A stretch of DNA of 64,000 nt from Mucilaginibacter sp. (GCF_028288225.1 NZ_JAQBOC010000076.1:62001-126000), one strand, 5' to 3'. Shown: positions 16,997 to 26,508, numbered from the stretch's first letter. A program made the numbers and translations. The notes: generated by a model not told the origin, from the letters alone.

Positions 16997-19660
16997 TTGT
17001 TACTGATTTTTTGGAATTTTATAGTCGCATTAACTTTTCAACGGAAGAGAAATTTTCAATTATTAAAGTTTTTAAACGGTAACCTATTAAAACAATCAGC
17101 TTGTTTTGGCTTGATTCTGGCTTCGTTAAATGTTGCTGCCCAGCAAACAGATAGCCTTAAAAAGAAAGATCAGGCCCGTCTAGTTACCCAGGTTAACGGC
17201 CGGGTTACTGATGCAGTTAGTGGCATTCCGCTTCCTCTTACCAGCGTCAGCTTTAGCGGCAGTAATTTTGGCACCAACACCGATAAGCTGGGGAATTTTA
17301 CTTTAAGCGCCCAGGGCTTCTTTAATCGTGTAACATTTTCGCGCGTCGGCTACCTAACCATCACCAAAATCATTATACCAGGGCAGGTAAATGAGCTGAA
17401 CGTCCGCCTTCACAGCAGTCAGACCCAGATAAAAGAAGTTTCAGTTACCTCGGGAAAAAGCAAACGATACCGGAACAAGGGAAATCCTGCGGTATCACTT
17501 ATCCAGCAGATCATTAACCATAAGGATGAGAACCGGATGGAAAGCTCAGATTACCTTCAATATGACCAATACGAGCGGATAGGCTTATCTTTTTTTAACC
17601 TGTCGCAAAAGTTTATTAACGGCCATTTTTTCAGCAAGTATAAATTTATGCTTGATACCACGTTGAAGATAAACGGGCAGGCGCAAACATCGCTCCCGGT
17701 TTATTTCAGTGAAAAGCTATCTCAAAACTACTACCGGAAAGATCCTTCCAAATCTATCCAGGTATTGAACGCGCAAAAGCAGATCAATATCATCAAATTT
17801 GTGGATACAGCTGGTTTGGATGTTTATTTGAACCGACTTTACGGGAATAACCTGGATATTTATTCAAACAATATTTTCATCATTACAAACCAGTTCCTGA
17901 GCCCGATTGCTAACCATGCCCCTGATTTTTATAAGTTTTTTATTACCGACACCATAAAAACGGCAAATGGAAAGTTGGTTGAAGTTAGTTTTACGCCCCG
18001 TAACAAAGGCGATCTGCTATTTGAAGGAAAATTACTGGTTACCATGGACGGCCATTATGCTGTTGCAGCATGCGAACTGAATGTAAATAAGCAGATCAAC
18101 ATTAATTTTATGCGCAGCCTGAAGATCCGTCTTGATTTCGTACACGATCCCGGCGGGCGTTATTACCTCAACAAAAGCGATGTAACAGCTGATTTTGGAA
18201 TTTCAAAAACCAAGGGCCTGGGTGTTATTGGCGAACGAACGGTCTTTTATTCGAACTATAAATTAAACACACCACAGCCAGAAGCATTTTACCAGGGTAA
18301 AAGTTTACAAATTGCAGAAAACGCTAGTGAGGCTGATACCGGCTATTGGGCTAGTCACCGGACTGATACCCTTAGCGGGCAGCAAGCACAGATCTATGGC
18401 AAGATCAGTAAATTAGAGCAAATGCCCTCCTTTAAGCGGACAATGTGGATAGCATCCACCCTTACAGGTGGCTATGGCGATTTTGGACCTGTGCAAGTAG
18501 GTCCGATTGGGCAGTTTTTCTCTTTTAACAGCCAGGAAGGCCTTCGCTTTCAGATAGGCGGAAGGACGACACCGAAATTCAATCAATCCATTTACCTGGA
18601 GGGTTATACCGGTTACGGAACAACGGACAAGCAAATAAAGTATGATCTGATCACTTATTTTTCATTAAACAAAACACCGCCTTATCGTTTCCCAAATGAT
18701 TATTTTAAAGTTAGTTACTTGTCTGATGTTGATGTACCGGGACATAGCTTTTCTATTAATAACAGGCAAGCTGCACTGTCGTCATTCCAAACAGGCAAAA
18801 CCGATTACTGGCTTTATAGCCAAATCTTCAGGCTTGAATATGTAAAGGACTTTGAAAATCATTTTTCATACAACATTGCCTTTAAAAACTGGAATCAGCA
18901 GCCCGCCGCCAAATTGGTTTACCAGCTTAATGATGCCAACAATACTATAGTACATAATTTAACCACCAGTGAAATTGACTTGCATTTAAGGTATGCCCCG
19001 CACGAACAAATTTTACAGGGAACCCAGGAACGTCATACCATTTATAGTAAATATCCAATTTTTGATCTGCAGGTAAACCATGGCTTTACCGGGTTCTTAA
19101 ACGGATCATATGCCTATACCAATATTGGTGCAAATATTTATAAGCGTTTTTACTTTTCGCAGTTAGGCTATTCAGATATTACATTGATGGGCGGTTATTT
19201 AAGCGGGAAGGTTCCGTTCCCGCTGCTGAATATAAGTGCAGCTAATCAATCTATCCGCTATGATCCTGATTTATACAATAAGATGGACTACCTGGAGTTT
19301 GTGAGTGATCATTACGTTGGTTTAAACCTTACACAAAGCTTTAATGGTTTTTTTCTGAATAAGATCCCGCTAATAGAACATTTAAAATTAAGGGAATATC
19401 TTTCACTTAAAATTTTATATGGCGGCCTGCGCAACGAAAACAATCCTTTTTACTCAAAAAACTTATATAAATTCCCTTCAGGTACAAATGGTGCAAACGG
19501 CACTTATGCGTTAGGAAATGTGCCCTATATTGAAGCGGGAGCCGGCATAGGCAATATCTTTAAAATTTTACGGATAGATGTGGTCAAAAGGTATAATTAT
19601 CTCGACCATCCGGGAGTTGCGCCTTATGGTATTAAGTTTAGCTTAAGTCCGGATTTTTAA
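16997..19660 (+). CDS. DUF5686 outer-membrane protein with carboxypeptidase-regulatory-like domain
   Basis: An 887-residue protein. The only in-frame ATG before the domain is at 16997. It gives a long N-terminal extension, with the hydrophobic signal at about 33-48 (SACFGLILASLNVAAQ). Residues 62-145 are a carboxypeptidase-regulatory-like domain (VNGRVTDAVSGIPLPLTSVS) and the rest matches the DUF5686 type, ending in an outer-membrane barrel. The family is common in Bacteroidota. Its function is not established; structural roles and transport have both been proposed. Confidence 0.83.
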   Translation: MLLIFWNFIVALTFQRKRNFQLLKFLNGNLLKQSACFGLILASLNVAAQQTDSLKKKDQARLVTQVNGRVTDAVSGIPLPLTSVSFSGSNFGTNTDKLGNFTLSAQGFFNRVTFSRVGYLTITKIIIPGQVNELNVRLHSSQTQIKEVSVTSGKSKRYRNKGNPAVSLIQQIINHKDENRMESSDYLQYDQYERIGLSFFNLSQKFINGHFFSKYKFMLDTTLKINGQAQTSLPVYFSEKLSQNYYRKDPSKSIQVLNAQKQINIIKFVDTAGLDVYLNRLYGNNLDIYSNNIFIITNQFLSPIANHAPDFYKFFITDTIKTANGKLVEVSFTPRNKGDLLFEGKLLVTMDGHYAVAACELNVNKQININFMRSLKIRLDFVHDPGGRYYLNKSDVTADFGISKTKGLGVIGERTVFYSNYKLNTPQPEAFYQGKSLQIAENASEADTGYWASHRTDTLSGQQAQIYGKISKLEQMPSFKRTMWIASTLTGGYGDFGPVQVGPIGQFFSFNSQEGLRFQIGGRTTPKFNQSIYLEGYTGYGTTDKQIKYDLITYFSLNKTPPYRFPNDYFKVSYLSDVDVPGHSFSINNRQAALSSFQTGKTDYWLYSQIFRLEYVKDFENHFSYNIAFKNWNQQPAAKLVYQLNDANNTIVHNLTTSEIDLHLRYAPHEQILQGTQERHTIYSKYPIFDLQVNHGFTGFLNGSYAYTNIGANIYKRFYFSQLGYSDITLMGGYLSGKVPFPLLNISAANQSIRYDPDLYNKMDYLEFVSDHYVGLNLTQSFNGFFLNKIPLIEHLKLREYLSLKILYGGLRNENNPFYSKNLYKFPSGTNGANGTYALGNVPYIEAGAGIGNIFKILRIDVVKRYNYLDHPGVAPYGIKFSLSPDF

Positions 19661-19685
19661 TGCAGATACAACGGCAATAAAAAAA

Positions 19686-19728
19686 GGTAAATACCAGTAT
19701 GATATACAATATCATGCTATTTTTTACC
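19686..19728. terminator. Bidirectional terminator between converging genes
   Basis: Outer stem GGTAAA (19686-19691) / TTTACC (19723-19728) and inner stem ATGATAT (19699-19705) / ATATCAT (19709-19715), flanked by A and T runs. It lies between the DUF5686 gene and the converging DUF3570 gene. Confidence 0.65.
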
Positions 19729-19772
19729 TCTTTATTCCGGACCGCATCAAATATAAACGCTAAATACTCCCG

Positions 19773-21089
19773 CTATTTAAAACCCAGGTTTAATGAAATC
19801 ACATCAGACACTAAACTGGTGGTTTGTGAGTAATGTCCATACCTAAGCTCCAGTTCGTGGAGGTTTTGCCAGCCAAAAACTCCTTTTGGCGGAGCTATGC
19901 GGAAACCTGCTCCAAAAAACTGGCTGTCAAACTTTGCATATTCGTAATTGCTGGTATAATATTCGTCTGTTGAGCTATGCGCTTCGTAAGGTGCAAAATA
20001 TTTAGCAGCCGACTGCGTATAATACCTGTAGAACGGTGAGATGGATAAAAATGGCGAAACCTTATAGGTAATTTCGAGATTTGCCGTGTTTGACTTACTG
20101 CCCCAGTTATCCATATAGTAGCGATAATATGACCGCAAAATAATATTATCACCCAAAAAATAATTTGCCCTGAAGCCTAAGGGCAGCTTAAAACGCGATG
20201 ACGGGAGTTTTTCAATAGTATCTTTTTGGTTTGAAAAATATACCCTGTGAAAAGGCAGACTTAAATACCCGCTTTGTGCAACCACATCGGCCAGTAACAT
20301 TACCTGGAACCTGGAATTAATAATTTGTGAATAACCGAATGATGCGGTATAAGTGCCCCTTGGTTTTGTTGGCAGGCTTGGCGTTGAAACGGAACTGCCA
20401 TTACTGAGCACCACATTGCCGCTGGCTGTAGTGATATAGGTTGATCCGCTGGAAACAGGCGTTATTGCCGGTATAAACTCCGATGGATAGATCATTGTTA
20501 CATGATCCATATATGCCTGCGCTTTAAAACTAAACTCGCCGTTTTTATCGGCCGTTTTTTGTGAAAAATGCACATCGGCACCCAGCGATTTATAGTTATA
20601 CTCGCCTGAATAGTAAGCACCTAAACCAAAAGTGTTGCCGGTTTTTGGATTTTCAACGGTCCAGTCCAATGATGGATAGATCCTTGTGCCACCCTGCTTA
20701 CCCTGCCCGGTTGTAGTAACAAAGGCCGAGGATGCTGAAGTATGATGATCGTAGCCTAAACCTATAGAAATTGTGTTTTTGTTCTCATTGTCGCCCACCC
20801 ATACCAGCTTCAGATCTATCCCATTGGATATATCTGTAACTTTTTCGGTGCCGATGCCCCCGGTTATTGCCGAATGGTTGCCATTTTGCCAGTAATAACT
20901 CGAAACCAAATTAATTTCATCAACCCGTAAAGCACGCGGATTATATTCTGTGGGTTGGGGGTCAACAGTAGCCGGTTGGTATAAGCTAAAAGGTTTTTTA
21001 TTACGGCTGGTATCTTCTTTAGTTTGCGCATGGGCACTAAAACGGCATATAAGCGCAAATCCGAATACGGATAGATATACTTTTTTCAT
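19773..21089 (-). CDS. DUF3570 outer-membrane protein
   Basis: A 438-residue barrel-like protein with a signal peptide (1-21, SAHAQ). It is made of alternating aromatic strands, for example RVDEINLVSSYYWQNGNH and SFGYSQIINSRFQVMLLADV, and ends in LVSDVISLNLGFK, as outer-membrane proteins do. The sequence and its neighbours match the DUF3570 family, which travels with DUF4266 and ApbE. It is the last of three minus-strand genes, 29 nt after DUF4266. Its role is unknown; it may be the outer-membrane partner of a flavin- or redox-related system, given ApbE. Confidence 0.8.
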   Translation of the reverse strand: MKKVYLSVFGFALICRFSAHAQTKEDTSRNKKPFSLYQPATVDPQPTEYNPRALRVDEINLVSSYYWQNGNHSAITGGIGTEKVTDISNGIDLKLVWVGDNENKNTISIGLGYDHHTSASSAFVTTTGQGKQGGTRIYPSLDWTVENPKTGNTFGLGAYYSGEYNYKSLGADVHFSQKTADKNGEFSFKAQAYMDHVTMIYPSEFIPAITPVSSGSTYITTASGNVVLSNGSSVSTPSLPTKPRGTYTASFGYSQIINSRFQVMLLADVVAQSGYLSLPFHRVYFSNQKDTIEKLPSSRFKLPLGFRANYFLGDNIILRSYYRYYMDNWGSKSNTANLEITYKVSPFLSISPFYRYYTQSAAKYFAPYEAHSSTDEYYTSNYEYAKFDSQFFGAGFRIAPPKGVFGWQNLHELELRYGHYSQTTSLVSDVISLNLGFK

Positions 21090-21118
21090 GTACTGTAAGG
21101 GTTAAAAAATGATTGTAA

Positions 21119-21340
21119 TTAATTGCAGCCGCAGCCACCGCCGGTCTTCCCGGCATTAGCGCCTGAAGCACTTTCCCGGTACGACTGGAAATTCATTTCA
21201 TTTTTCTCGACTTTACGGTTACTTAATGCCATTTCCGAGTCATTGATCCTGTTTTTTTGGTACTCTTTTAAATGCACACATGATGTTATGGAAGCCATCA
21301 ACAGAAGGCCTGCCATTAGTTTAAGGGATGGGTTTGTCAT
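21119..21340 (-). CDS. DUF4266 small lipoprotein ending in GGGCGCN
   Basis: A 73-residue lipoprotein (lipobox SITSC, Cys21) with the DUF4266 signature VHLKEYQKNRINDSEMA and a C-terminal GGGCGCN tail carrying two cysteines. It lies 12 nt after ApbE and 29 nt before DUF3570 in one operon. The Cys pair next to the C-terminus could bind a metal or form a redox pair; this is inference. Function is not known. Confidence 0.85.
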   Translation of the reverse strand: MTNPSLKLMAGLLLMASITSCVHLKEYQKNRINDSEMALSNRKVEKNEMNFQSYRESASGANAGKTGGGCGCN

Positions 21341-21352
21341 TAATTAGGGGTA

Positions 21353-22285
21353 TTAAGTGATATTTATATTTTTTGATGTATAAAGCTTGTCATCGTCATC
21401 AATAATTATAGCTTCAATGTCCTTCATCTGGTTAATCAGATCCAAACCGGCGTAAATGCCCATTATGGTTACCGGGGTTGCCATTGCATCGGCAATTTCG
21501 GCATTGGTGGTAATAATGGTAACGCTTTTAATACCGGTTACCGGCAGGCCTGTACGCGGGTTGATGGTGTGCGAAAATCTTTTGCCGTCTACCATAATAA
21601 ACTTCTCATAATTGCCCGAGGTCGCAACAGCAAGATCAGAAATAGTGAGATAGGAAAACACCTGGTTTGAGGCATCGGGGTTTGCAATGCCGATGGTCCA
21701 TTTTTTACCGCCTGGCTGCAGCCCCCATGTATTCAGATCGCCGGATGCATTTACCACCCCGTTTGTTACTCCCAGTTGTTTCATTATAAGCTTGGCCCTT
21801 TCTGCTGCATATCCCTTACCAATACCTCCAAACCCGATCCGCATGCCTCTTTCGCGCAAAAAAATCGTACAGTTTTCTTCATCGAGACTTATGTTGCGGT
21901 AGTTGATAAGCCTCACCATTTTTTTCGCGGTGGCTTTATCAGGCAGGGAGGTCATATGTCGATCAAAGTTCCAAAGTCGCTTATCAATTGAGCCATAAGT
22001 AATATCAAAGGCACCCTGCGTAACTTTTGATATAACTATGGAGCGTTTTACCAGTTCAAAAGTTTCCCTGCTTACAGCAACCGGCTTTATACCTGCATTA
22101 TTGTTTACATGGTTGGTTTCGCTGTCATCGCTAAAGGTGGTAAGCAAGCGTTCAATCCGTTTAATTTCATCAATACCTGCATCAATTTTTTCATTGGCCC
22201 ACTGTCCGCTTTCGGCAACCACGCTTAGTTCAAAGCGGTTTCCCATTAGTTTGCAGCTTTTTTTAAAAATTTGAGGACTGGGCAT
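21353..22285 (-). CDS. apbE: FAD:protein FMN transferase (ApbE family)
   Basis: A 310-residue ApbE. These enzymes transfer FMN from FAD onto a Thr of target proteins in the periplasm. Motifs seen are KLMGNRFELSV at the start, FGGIGKGYAAERA, NASGDLNTWG, TSGNYEKF, FSHTINPRTGLPV and AEIADAMAT with the metal-binding Asp. No convincing signal peptide or lipobox is present (it starts MPSPQIFKKSCK), which is unusual for a periplasmic enzyme. It is the first gene of the cluster with DUF4266 and DUF3570. I did not find a classical DxxSGAT flavinylation motif in either partner. Confidence 0.92.
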   Translation of the reverse strand: MPSPQIFKKSCKLMGNRFELSVVAESGQWANEKIDAGIDEIKRIERLLTTFSDDSETNHVNNNAGIKPVAVSRETFELVKRSIVISKVTQGAFDITYGSIDKRLWNFDRHMTSLPDKATAKKMVRLINYRNISLDEENCTIFLRERGMRIGFGGIGKGYAAERAKLIMKQLGVTNGVVNASGDLNTWGLQPGGKKWTIGIANPDASNQVFSYLTISDLAVATSGNYEKFIMVDGKRFSHTINPRTGLPVTGIKSVTIITTNAEIADAMATPVTIMGIYAGLDLINQMKDIEAIIIDDDDKLYTSKNINIT

Positions 22286-22509
22286 ATAAAAATGAAAATC
22301 GTAAAGTAATACCGTGTTTTAAGTATCGGCAATCTTACTTTAAGAATCTGTAGCTAACATGAAATTCCGGGCAGAATACAATGAATACAACATCTTTAAC
22401 ATTTATTAACACGTTACAGAGCCACAATCGACGAATTCTGTGCTTTTTAAAATTATAAAAACCTAAACACCTCCGCGCCTGTTTAATAAACACATCAATA
22501 TTAACCGGC

Positions 22510-22737
22510 ATGAAAAGCAAACTCATTATAACAACCCTGGCATGCAGCGTATGCCTTATAGCCGCCTGCGGCGGCGACCGCGTGCCCCAAAGCGGAAAGG
22601 CTGATACCGTAAAAAGCACGTACGGCAAAACAGCAGATTCATCAAAAGTTGATACCGCTAAAGCTACCGGTATGGATAATAGCGGATCAGGCGGAACCAA
22701 AGGGGACAGTGTAAAGAAGGATAGCGCTGAGAAATAG
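22510..22737 (+). CDS. Small lipoprotein, unknown function
   Basis: A 75-residue lipoprotein with lipobox LIAAC (Cys20). The mature part is short, polar and low-complexity (KADTVKSTYGKTADSSKVDT), rich in Lys, Asp, Ser and Thr. Similar Ser/Asp/Lys-rich lipoproteins are common in this family of bacteria and have no assigned role. It is divergent from ApbE and convergent with the GNAT gene. Confidence 0.7.
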   Translation: MKSKLIITTLACSVCLIAACGGDRVPQSGKADTVKSTYGKTADSSKVDTAKATGMDNSGSGGTKGDSVKKDSAEK

Positions 22738-22773
22738 AATATAGCAATAACGATATCCGGGGTCGGCTAAATC

Positions 22774-23460
22774 TCAGACCTGTTCTTTCTGTATTAAATA
22801 AATGGAGATCTCCTTCCGGGTTGCAAAACCCAGTGATTTGTAAAGATTTATAGCCCGCAGATTTGATGATAGTACATGCAAAAACGGGATGCCCGATGCC
22901 GCCTTGATGCGATGAACGTGGTTTAAAAGCAGTTGTGCAGCATAACCACGGCCCAAATAATCCGGGTGTGTGCAAACTGCGCTAACCTCGGCATATGGCA
23001 ATGGGTTTAAGCGCTGGCCGGCCATGGCTATTAACTTACCGCCGTCAAAAATTCCCTTGTAGTGGCCAAAATCAATGGTCCGTTGAGCAAACGGCCCGGG
23101 ATTAGTTAGTTTGGTTAAGGCGAGCATGGCTGGGATGTGTTCTTCACCCAGGGGAACAATCTGCTGATCTGCCTCTGCCTGCCTGGCAGCGGTTTCACAT
23201 ACCATTTGCAAAACCGCCATCCGCTGAAGAACTTTCCATGGCTTCGGGATCTCTATTTCTGTTGGGCTGATAAATCCAAATACAACGTTATTTGGAGCTA
23301 TATCATACAATATTTTAAAGTTATGCAGGGTATTTTCAGCAAGGCCAGAGAACGGTGAAACAGCCGGCGGGAAATATTTAGCCTGTTCATTGCCTTTTGC
23401 TATTTTTTTATTTCCTGTATTTAATGCATTAAAGGCAGGATTATCAAGTATGTGGTCCAT
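22774..23460 (-). CDS. GNAT-family N-acetyltransferase
   Basis: A 228-residue protein. The C-terminal half is a GNAT fold of the FR47-like type with the acetyl-CoA motif VCTHPDYLGRGYAAQLL (V-x5-G-x-G region) and the closing LYKSLGFATRKE. The N-terminal half (1-110) is variable and probably a pseudo-acetyltransferase lobe. The substrate cannot be told; neighbours give no clue. Confidence 0.83.
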   Translation of the reverse strand: MDHILDNPAFNALNTGNKKIAKGNEQAKYFPPAVSPFSGLAENTLHNFKILYDIAPNNVVFGFISPTEIEIPKPWKVLQRMAVLQMVCETAARQAEADQQIVPLGEEHIPAMLALTKLTNPGPFAQRTIDFGHYKGIFDGGKLIAMAGQRLNPLPYAEVSAVCTHPDYLGRGYAAQLLLNHVHRIKAASGIPFLHVLSSNLRAINLYKSLGFATRKEISIYLIQKEQV

Positions 23461-23779
23461 TGGTTTTGTATTTAGAATAATTGATCAGTTGTATGTGAAC
23501 TGATGTTCTTTTCCTGTTTTCAAATCTATAAATAATTATAAACTAACCTGAGCGTTCTGTTTTGATTGATGTGATTTATTGGACAGGGATGATAAAAAAT
23601 AAGCTTGCCCCCTATCTACCGCAGACTAATAGAAGGAAAGAAAAATATTTGTACAGGCGATAATTCTCCGAAACGGATTTGGATAGGTCCTTCTTTTTTG
23701 CTTAAAAACATACAAATCACAGCGCTAACTATACTACTTTTGTAATAAATTATTAATTTACCGCCATACACCTTTTACC
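23461..23779. promoter_or_regulatory. 319-bp divergent region with a -7 candidate for the receiver/TrxR gene
   Basis: No gene is seen. TACTTTTG at 23735-23742 is an exact match to the Bacteroidota -7 consensus TAnnTTTG, 38 nt before the ATG at 23780. I find no good TTTG -33 box at the proper distance, so the call is weak. Confidence 0.35.
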
Positions 23780-25441
23780 ATGGAAAAACCCATAATATTT
23801 TCAATAGATGATGATTCGCAGGTGTTACGCGCAATAACCCGAGATCTGAAATCGATGTACGGCAAGGAATACAGGATTATTAATACTACGTCGGCTAATG
23901 AAGCGATGGAAAGCCTTATCGACCTAAAAAACAGTTCGGATGTGGTTGCCATGTTTGTGTGCGACCAGCGCATGCCAGAGATGGAAGGCGTTGCCTTTTT
24001 AGAGAAGGCCATAAAAATATTCCCAAAGGCAAAGCGGGTTTTGCTTACTGCTTATTCTGATACCGAAGCAGCTATAAAGGCCATAAATGATGTTCAGCTT
24101 GATTATTACCTGATGAAGCCCTGGGACCCGCCGTCTGAAAAGCTTTACCCTGTTTTAGATGATTTACTTGATGATTGGCAAAGTGGTTATATCCCCGATT
24201 TTAAAGGCATAAAAGTGGTCGGCTACCAGTTTTCGCCGCAATCACATACAGTAAAGGATTATTTGGCCAGCAACCTGATCCCCTATAAATGGCTGGACAT
24301 TGAAAAAAACCCGGATGCCAAAGAAGTTCTTGATCTCAACAATATTTCGATGGATCAATTGCCGGTTGTAGTTTTTGATGACGGCACTTATTCATGCAAA
24401 CCTACCATCAGGTCAATTTCTGAAAAGGTGGGTGCTAACCCGCAGATTACTAATGATATTTATGATGTAGTGATCATTGGCGCAGGCCCTGCAGGGCTTG
24501 CAGCAGCGGTTTATGGTGCCTCTGAGGGCTTAAAAACTTTGCTTATCGAGCGTAAAGCGCCGGGCGGACAGGCCGGCACAAGCTCACGCATTGAAAACTA
24601 CCTGGGTTTCCCGGCTGGCTTAAGCGGGGCCGATCTGACGCGCCGCGCCATAAGCCAGGCCATGCGCCTTGGAGCGGAATTTTTATCACCGCAGGCTGTG
24701 AACGATATTAAACAAAAAGACGGCTATAAAACCATAATATTAGATGACGGGCCGGAAATTGTTAGCCGCACTGTTGTAATAACCACTGGAGTTGATTACC
24801 GGAAGCTGGATGTTAAAGGTGTTGAAAATTACACCGGTGCCGGCATTTATTATGGCGCCGCAACTACCGAAGCATCGGCTTGCAAGGGAAAGGAAGTTTA
24901 TGTTATAGGCGGGGGGAATTCCTCAGGGCAGGCGGCTGTTTATCTGTCAAAATTTGCCAAAAACGTTTATATCATTATTCGCAGGGATAGTTTAAGTTAT
25001 ACCATGTCGGCCTACCTGATCCAGCAGATAGCTAACCTGCCCAATATTCATGTTTTGGCTGATACTGAAATTATTGAAGTTGCAGGCGATAACTGCCTGG
25101 AAAAGCTAACACTTATCAACGTTAAAACAAAGGAAACTGTCACCAATATTGCGGCTGCCCTTTACATCTTTATTGGCGCCAAACCTTATACCGACTGGCT
25201 AAAACTTGATATTCTTAAAGATGAAAAAGGTTTTATTGAAACAGGGCGTGAGCTAAGGCGTTATGATGAATTCCCAAAAATATGGAAACAAAAACGCGAT
25301 CCATTTTTGCTTGAAACCAGTTGCAACGGCATTTTTGCGGCCGGCGATGTACGTGCAGGCGCCATGAACCGGGTTGCATCCGCTGTTGGAGAAGGCTCAA
25401 TGGCCATCAGCTTTGTACATAAGTATTTAGCTGAGGTGTAG
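23780..25441 (+). CDS. Fused response-regulator receiver / thioredoxin-reductase-like FAD protein
   Basis: A 553-residue three-part protein. Residues 1-130 are a response-regulator receiver (acidic Asp10-12, phospho-acceptor Asp62 in VCDQRMPE, Thr90, Lys113). Residues 143-218 look like a glutaredoxin-like fold without its cysteines. Residues 227-553 are a thioredoxin-reductase-like FAD/NAD(P)H module (GAGPAG at 234-239, GGGNSSG at 377-383, and GIFAAGDVRAGAMNRVASAV). The redox CxxC of thioredoxin reductase is replaced by Gly-Ala-Ala-Thr at 359-362, so dithiol transfer cannot follow the usual route. The UBP zinc-finger gene follows by 48 nt. The fusion family is known; its electron acceptor is not. 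Confidence 0.9.
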   Translation: MEKPIIFSIDDDSQVLRAITRDLKSMYGKEYRIINTTSANEAMESLIDLKNSSDVVAMFVCDQRMPEMEGVAFLEKAIKIFPKAKRVLLTAYSDTEAAIKAINDVQLDYYLMKPWDPPSEKLYPVLDDLLDDWQSGYIPDFKGIKVVGYQFSPQSHTVKDYLASNLIPYKWLDIEKNPDAKEVLDLNNISMDQLPVVVFDDGTYSCKPTIRSISEKVGANPQITNDIYDVVIIGAGPAGLAAAVYGASEGLKTLLIERKAPGGQAGTSSRIENYLGFPAGLSGADLTRRAISQAMRLGAEFLSPQAVNDIKQKDGYKTIILDDGPEIVSRTVVITTGVDYRKLDVKGVENYTGAGIYYGAATTEASACKGKEVYVIGGGNSSGQAAVYLSKFAKNVYIIIRRDSLSYTMSAYLIQQIANLPNIHVLADTEIIEVAGDNCLEKLTLINVKTKETVTNIAAALYIFIGAKPYTDWLKLDILKDEKGFIETGRELRRYDEFPKIWKQKRDPFLLETSCNGIFAAGDVRAGAMNRVASAVGEGSMAISFVHKYLAEV

Positions 25442-25489
25442 GTTTTGGCTGGAATGTTGTTGAAAAAGTTATAAAAGTAAATTATCACC

Positions 25490-25759
25490 ATGGAAGACGA
25501 AGTATGTGAGCACCTGGCTGCTATTAAAACCCTAAAGCATGCTAAAGAATATGTATGCGAGGAATGTATAAAAGTGGGTGGTACCTGGATGCACCTGCGT
25601 ACCTGCCAAACCTGCGGGGTTACCCTTTGCTGTGATAGCTCGCCTGGTCAGCATGCCAGTAAACATGCAGCAGCAGCCGGTCATCCGGTAGTGATCTCGT
25701 CTGAGCCCGGCGAACGCTGGTTATGGTGTTATGTAGATGATGAAATGGCTGAATATTAG
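25490..25759 (+). CDS. UBP-type zinc-finger protein
   Basis: An 89-residue stand-alone zf-UBP domain, a fold best known from eukaryotic deubiquitinases. All ligands are visible: Cys6, His8, Cys23, Cys26, Cys39, Cys42, Cys47/48, His55, His59 and His65. It includes the GTWMHLRTCQTCG core and a C-terminal RWLWCYVDD strand. It follows the receiver/TrxR-like gene closely on the same strand, so the two probably act together. Some oxidoreductases carry this domain fused. The stop codon TAG overlaps the start of a word-repeat hairpin. Confidence 0.9.
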   Translation: MEDEVCEHLAAIKTLKHAKEYVCEECIKVGGTWMHLRTCQTCGVTLCCDSSPGQHASKHAAAAGHPVVISSEPGERWLWCYVDDEMAEY

Positions 25760-25843
25760 TTGGCAGTAGGCAGTTTTCAGTGGGCAGTAAAAATTTAAAC
25801 CGTGTAACCAAAACTGCCAACTGCATACTGAAAACTGCAAACT
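25758..25843. repeat. Word-repeat hairpin of the GGCAGTT family, copy 1
   Basis: An inverted repeat made of GGCAGT / GCAGTTTTCAGT words in the left arm and ACTGCCAACTGC / ACTGAAAACTGC in the right arm. It begins inside the UBP gene's stop codon and ends just before the converging DoxX gene, so it may end transcription from both sides. The same words occur at 40268-40398. Confidence 0.65.
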
Positions 25844-25848
25844 TATTA

Positions 25849-26283
25849 CTATTGTTCAGCTAAATACTTATCTAACGACAACGGCCCCGAACCTAAAATT
25901 AAAAACATTATCAGGGCGGCCAATGCAGCAATGGACGGCCATACCATTGCATTAATAGGGTCATTGAAAATACCGGTTAAAAATACGGCGCCAAGTACTA
26001 TTGGGATTTGAATAATACAGCCAAACCTGGTTAAGATCCCCACGCCTATCAATATGCCGCCTACCATGTGTGCAAAGGTTACATAATAAACCAGCGACAT
26101 TAAAAGTCCCGGTGAAACATCAACAACGTTCTGGTCTGTTATCAATTGTTTCAGATACTCGGTGTTGTTCATAAAGGCAATACCCTTCCATAATAAAAAA
26201 GCACCAAGCGCAATGCGGACAATGTCGAGGAACTTTGGGTGATGGCTGTCTCCCCAACTTTCAATTCGGTGAACCACGTTCAT
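25849..26283 (-). CDS. DoxX-family membrane protein
   Basis: A 144-residue protein with four predicted membrane helices (about 20-38, 60-80, 86-104, 112-130). It has the DoxX-type first helix LDIVRIALGAFLLWKGIAF and the loop FAHMVGGILIGVGILTRFG. DoxX-like proteins are small quinone- or redox-associated membrane subunits of unclear role. It is the only gene of its transcript and converges with the UBP zinc-finger gene. Confidence 0.8.
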   Translation of the reverse strand: MNVVHRIESWGDSHHPKFLDIVRIALGAFLLWKGIAFMNNTEYLKQLITDQNVVDVSPGLLMSLVYYVTFAHMVGGILIGVGILTRFGCIIQIPIVLGAVFLTGIFNDPINAMVWPSIAALAALIMFLILGSGPLSLDKYLAEQ

Positions 26284-26508
26284 AAATAACCTCCGGTTTT
26301 AAGATTATAAATTGTTATGATACAAAATGGAGTTAATGAGTTAAACGGCCTTTTGTATCGCTATATAAAAATAAGAATATGTTTTATATAAAGCAATAAC
26401 ATTTATCAGGGTAATTAGTTTTCAAACTACCGGAAAATACGCGCTAACGTCACATAAAATATGAACTCTTAAAAAAATTTATAAGCCCCCAATAAATACA
26501 CCCCAATC

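Noticed and set aside
19773..21340. A search for a DxxSGAT-type FMN attachment site in DUF3570 and DUF4266.
   Set aside because: Near matches such as the Ser/Ala-rich stretches lack the required Asp and Thr spacing, so no target is claimed.
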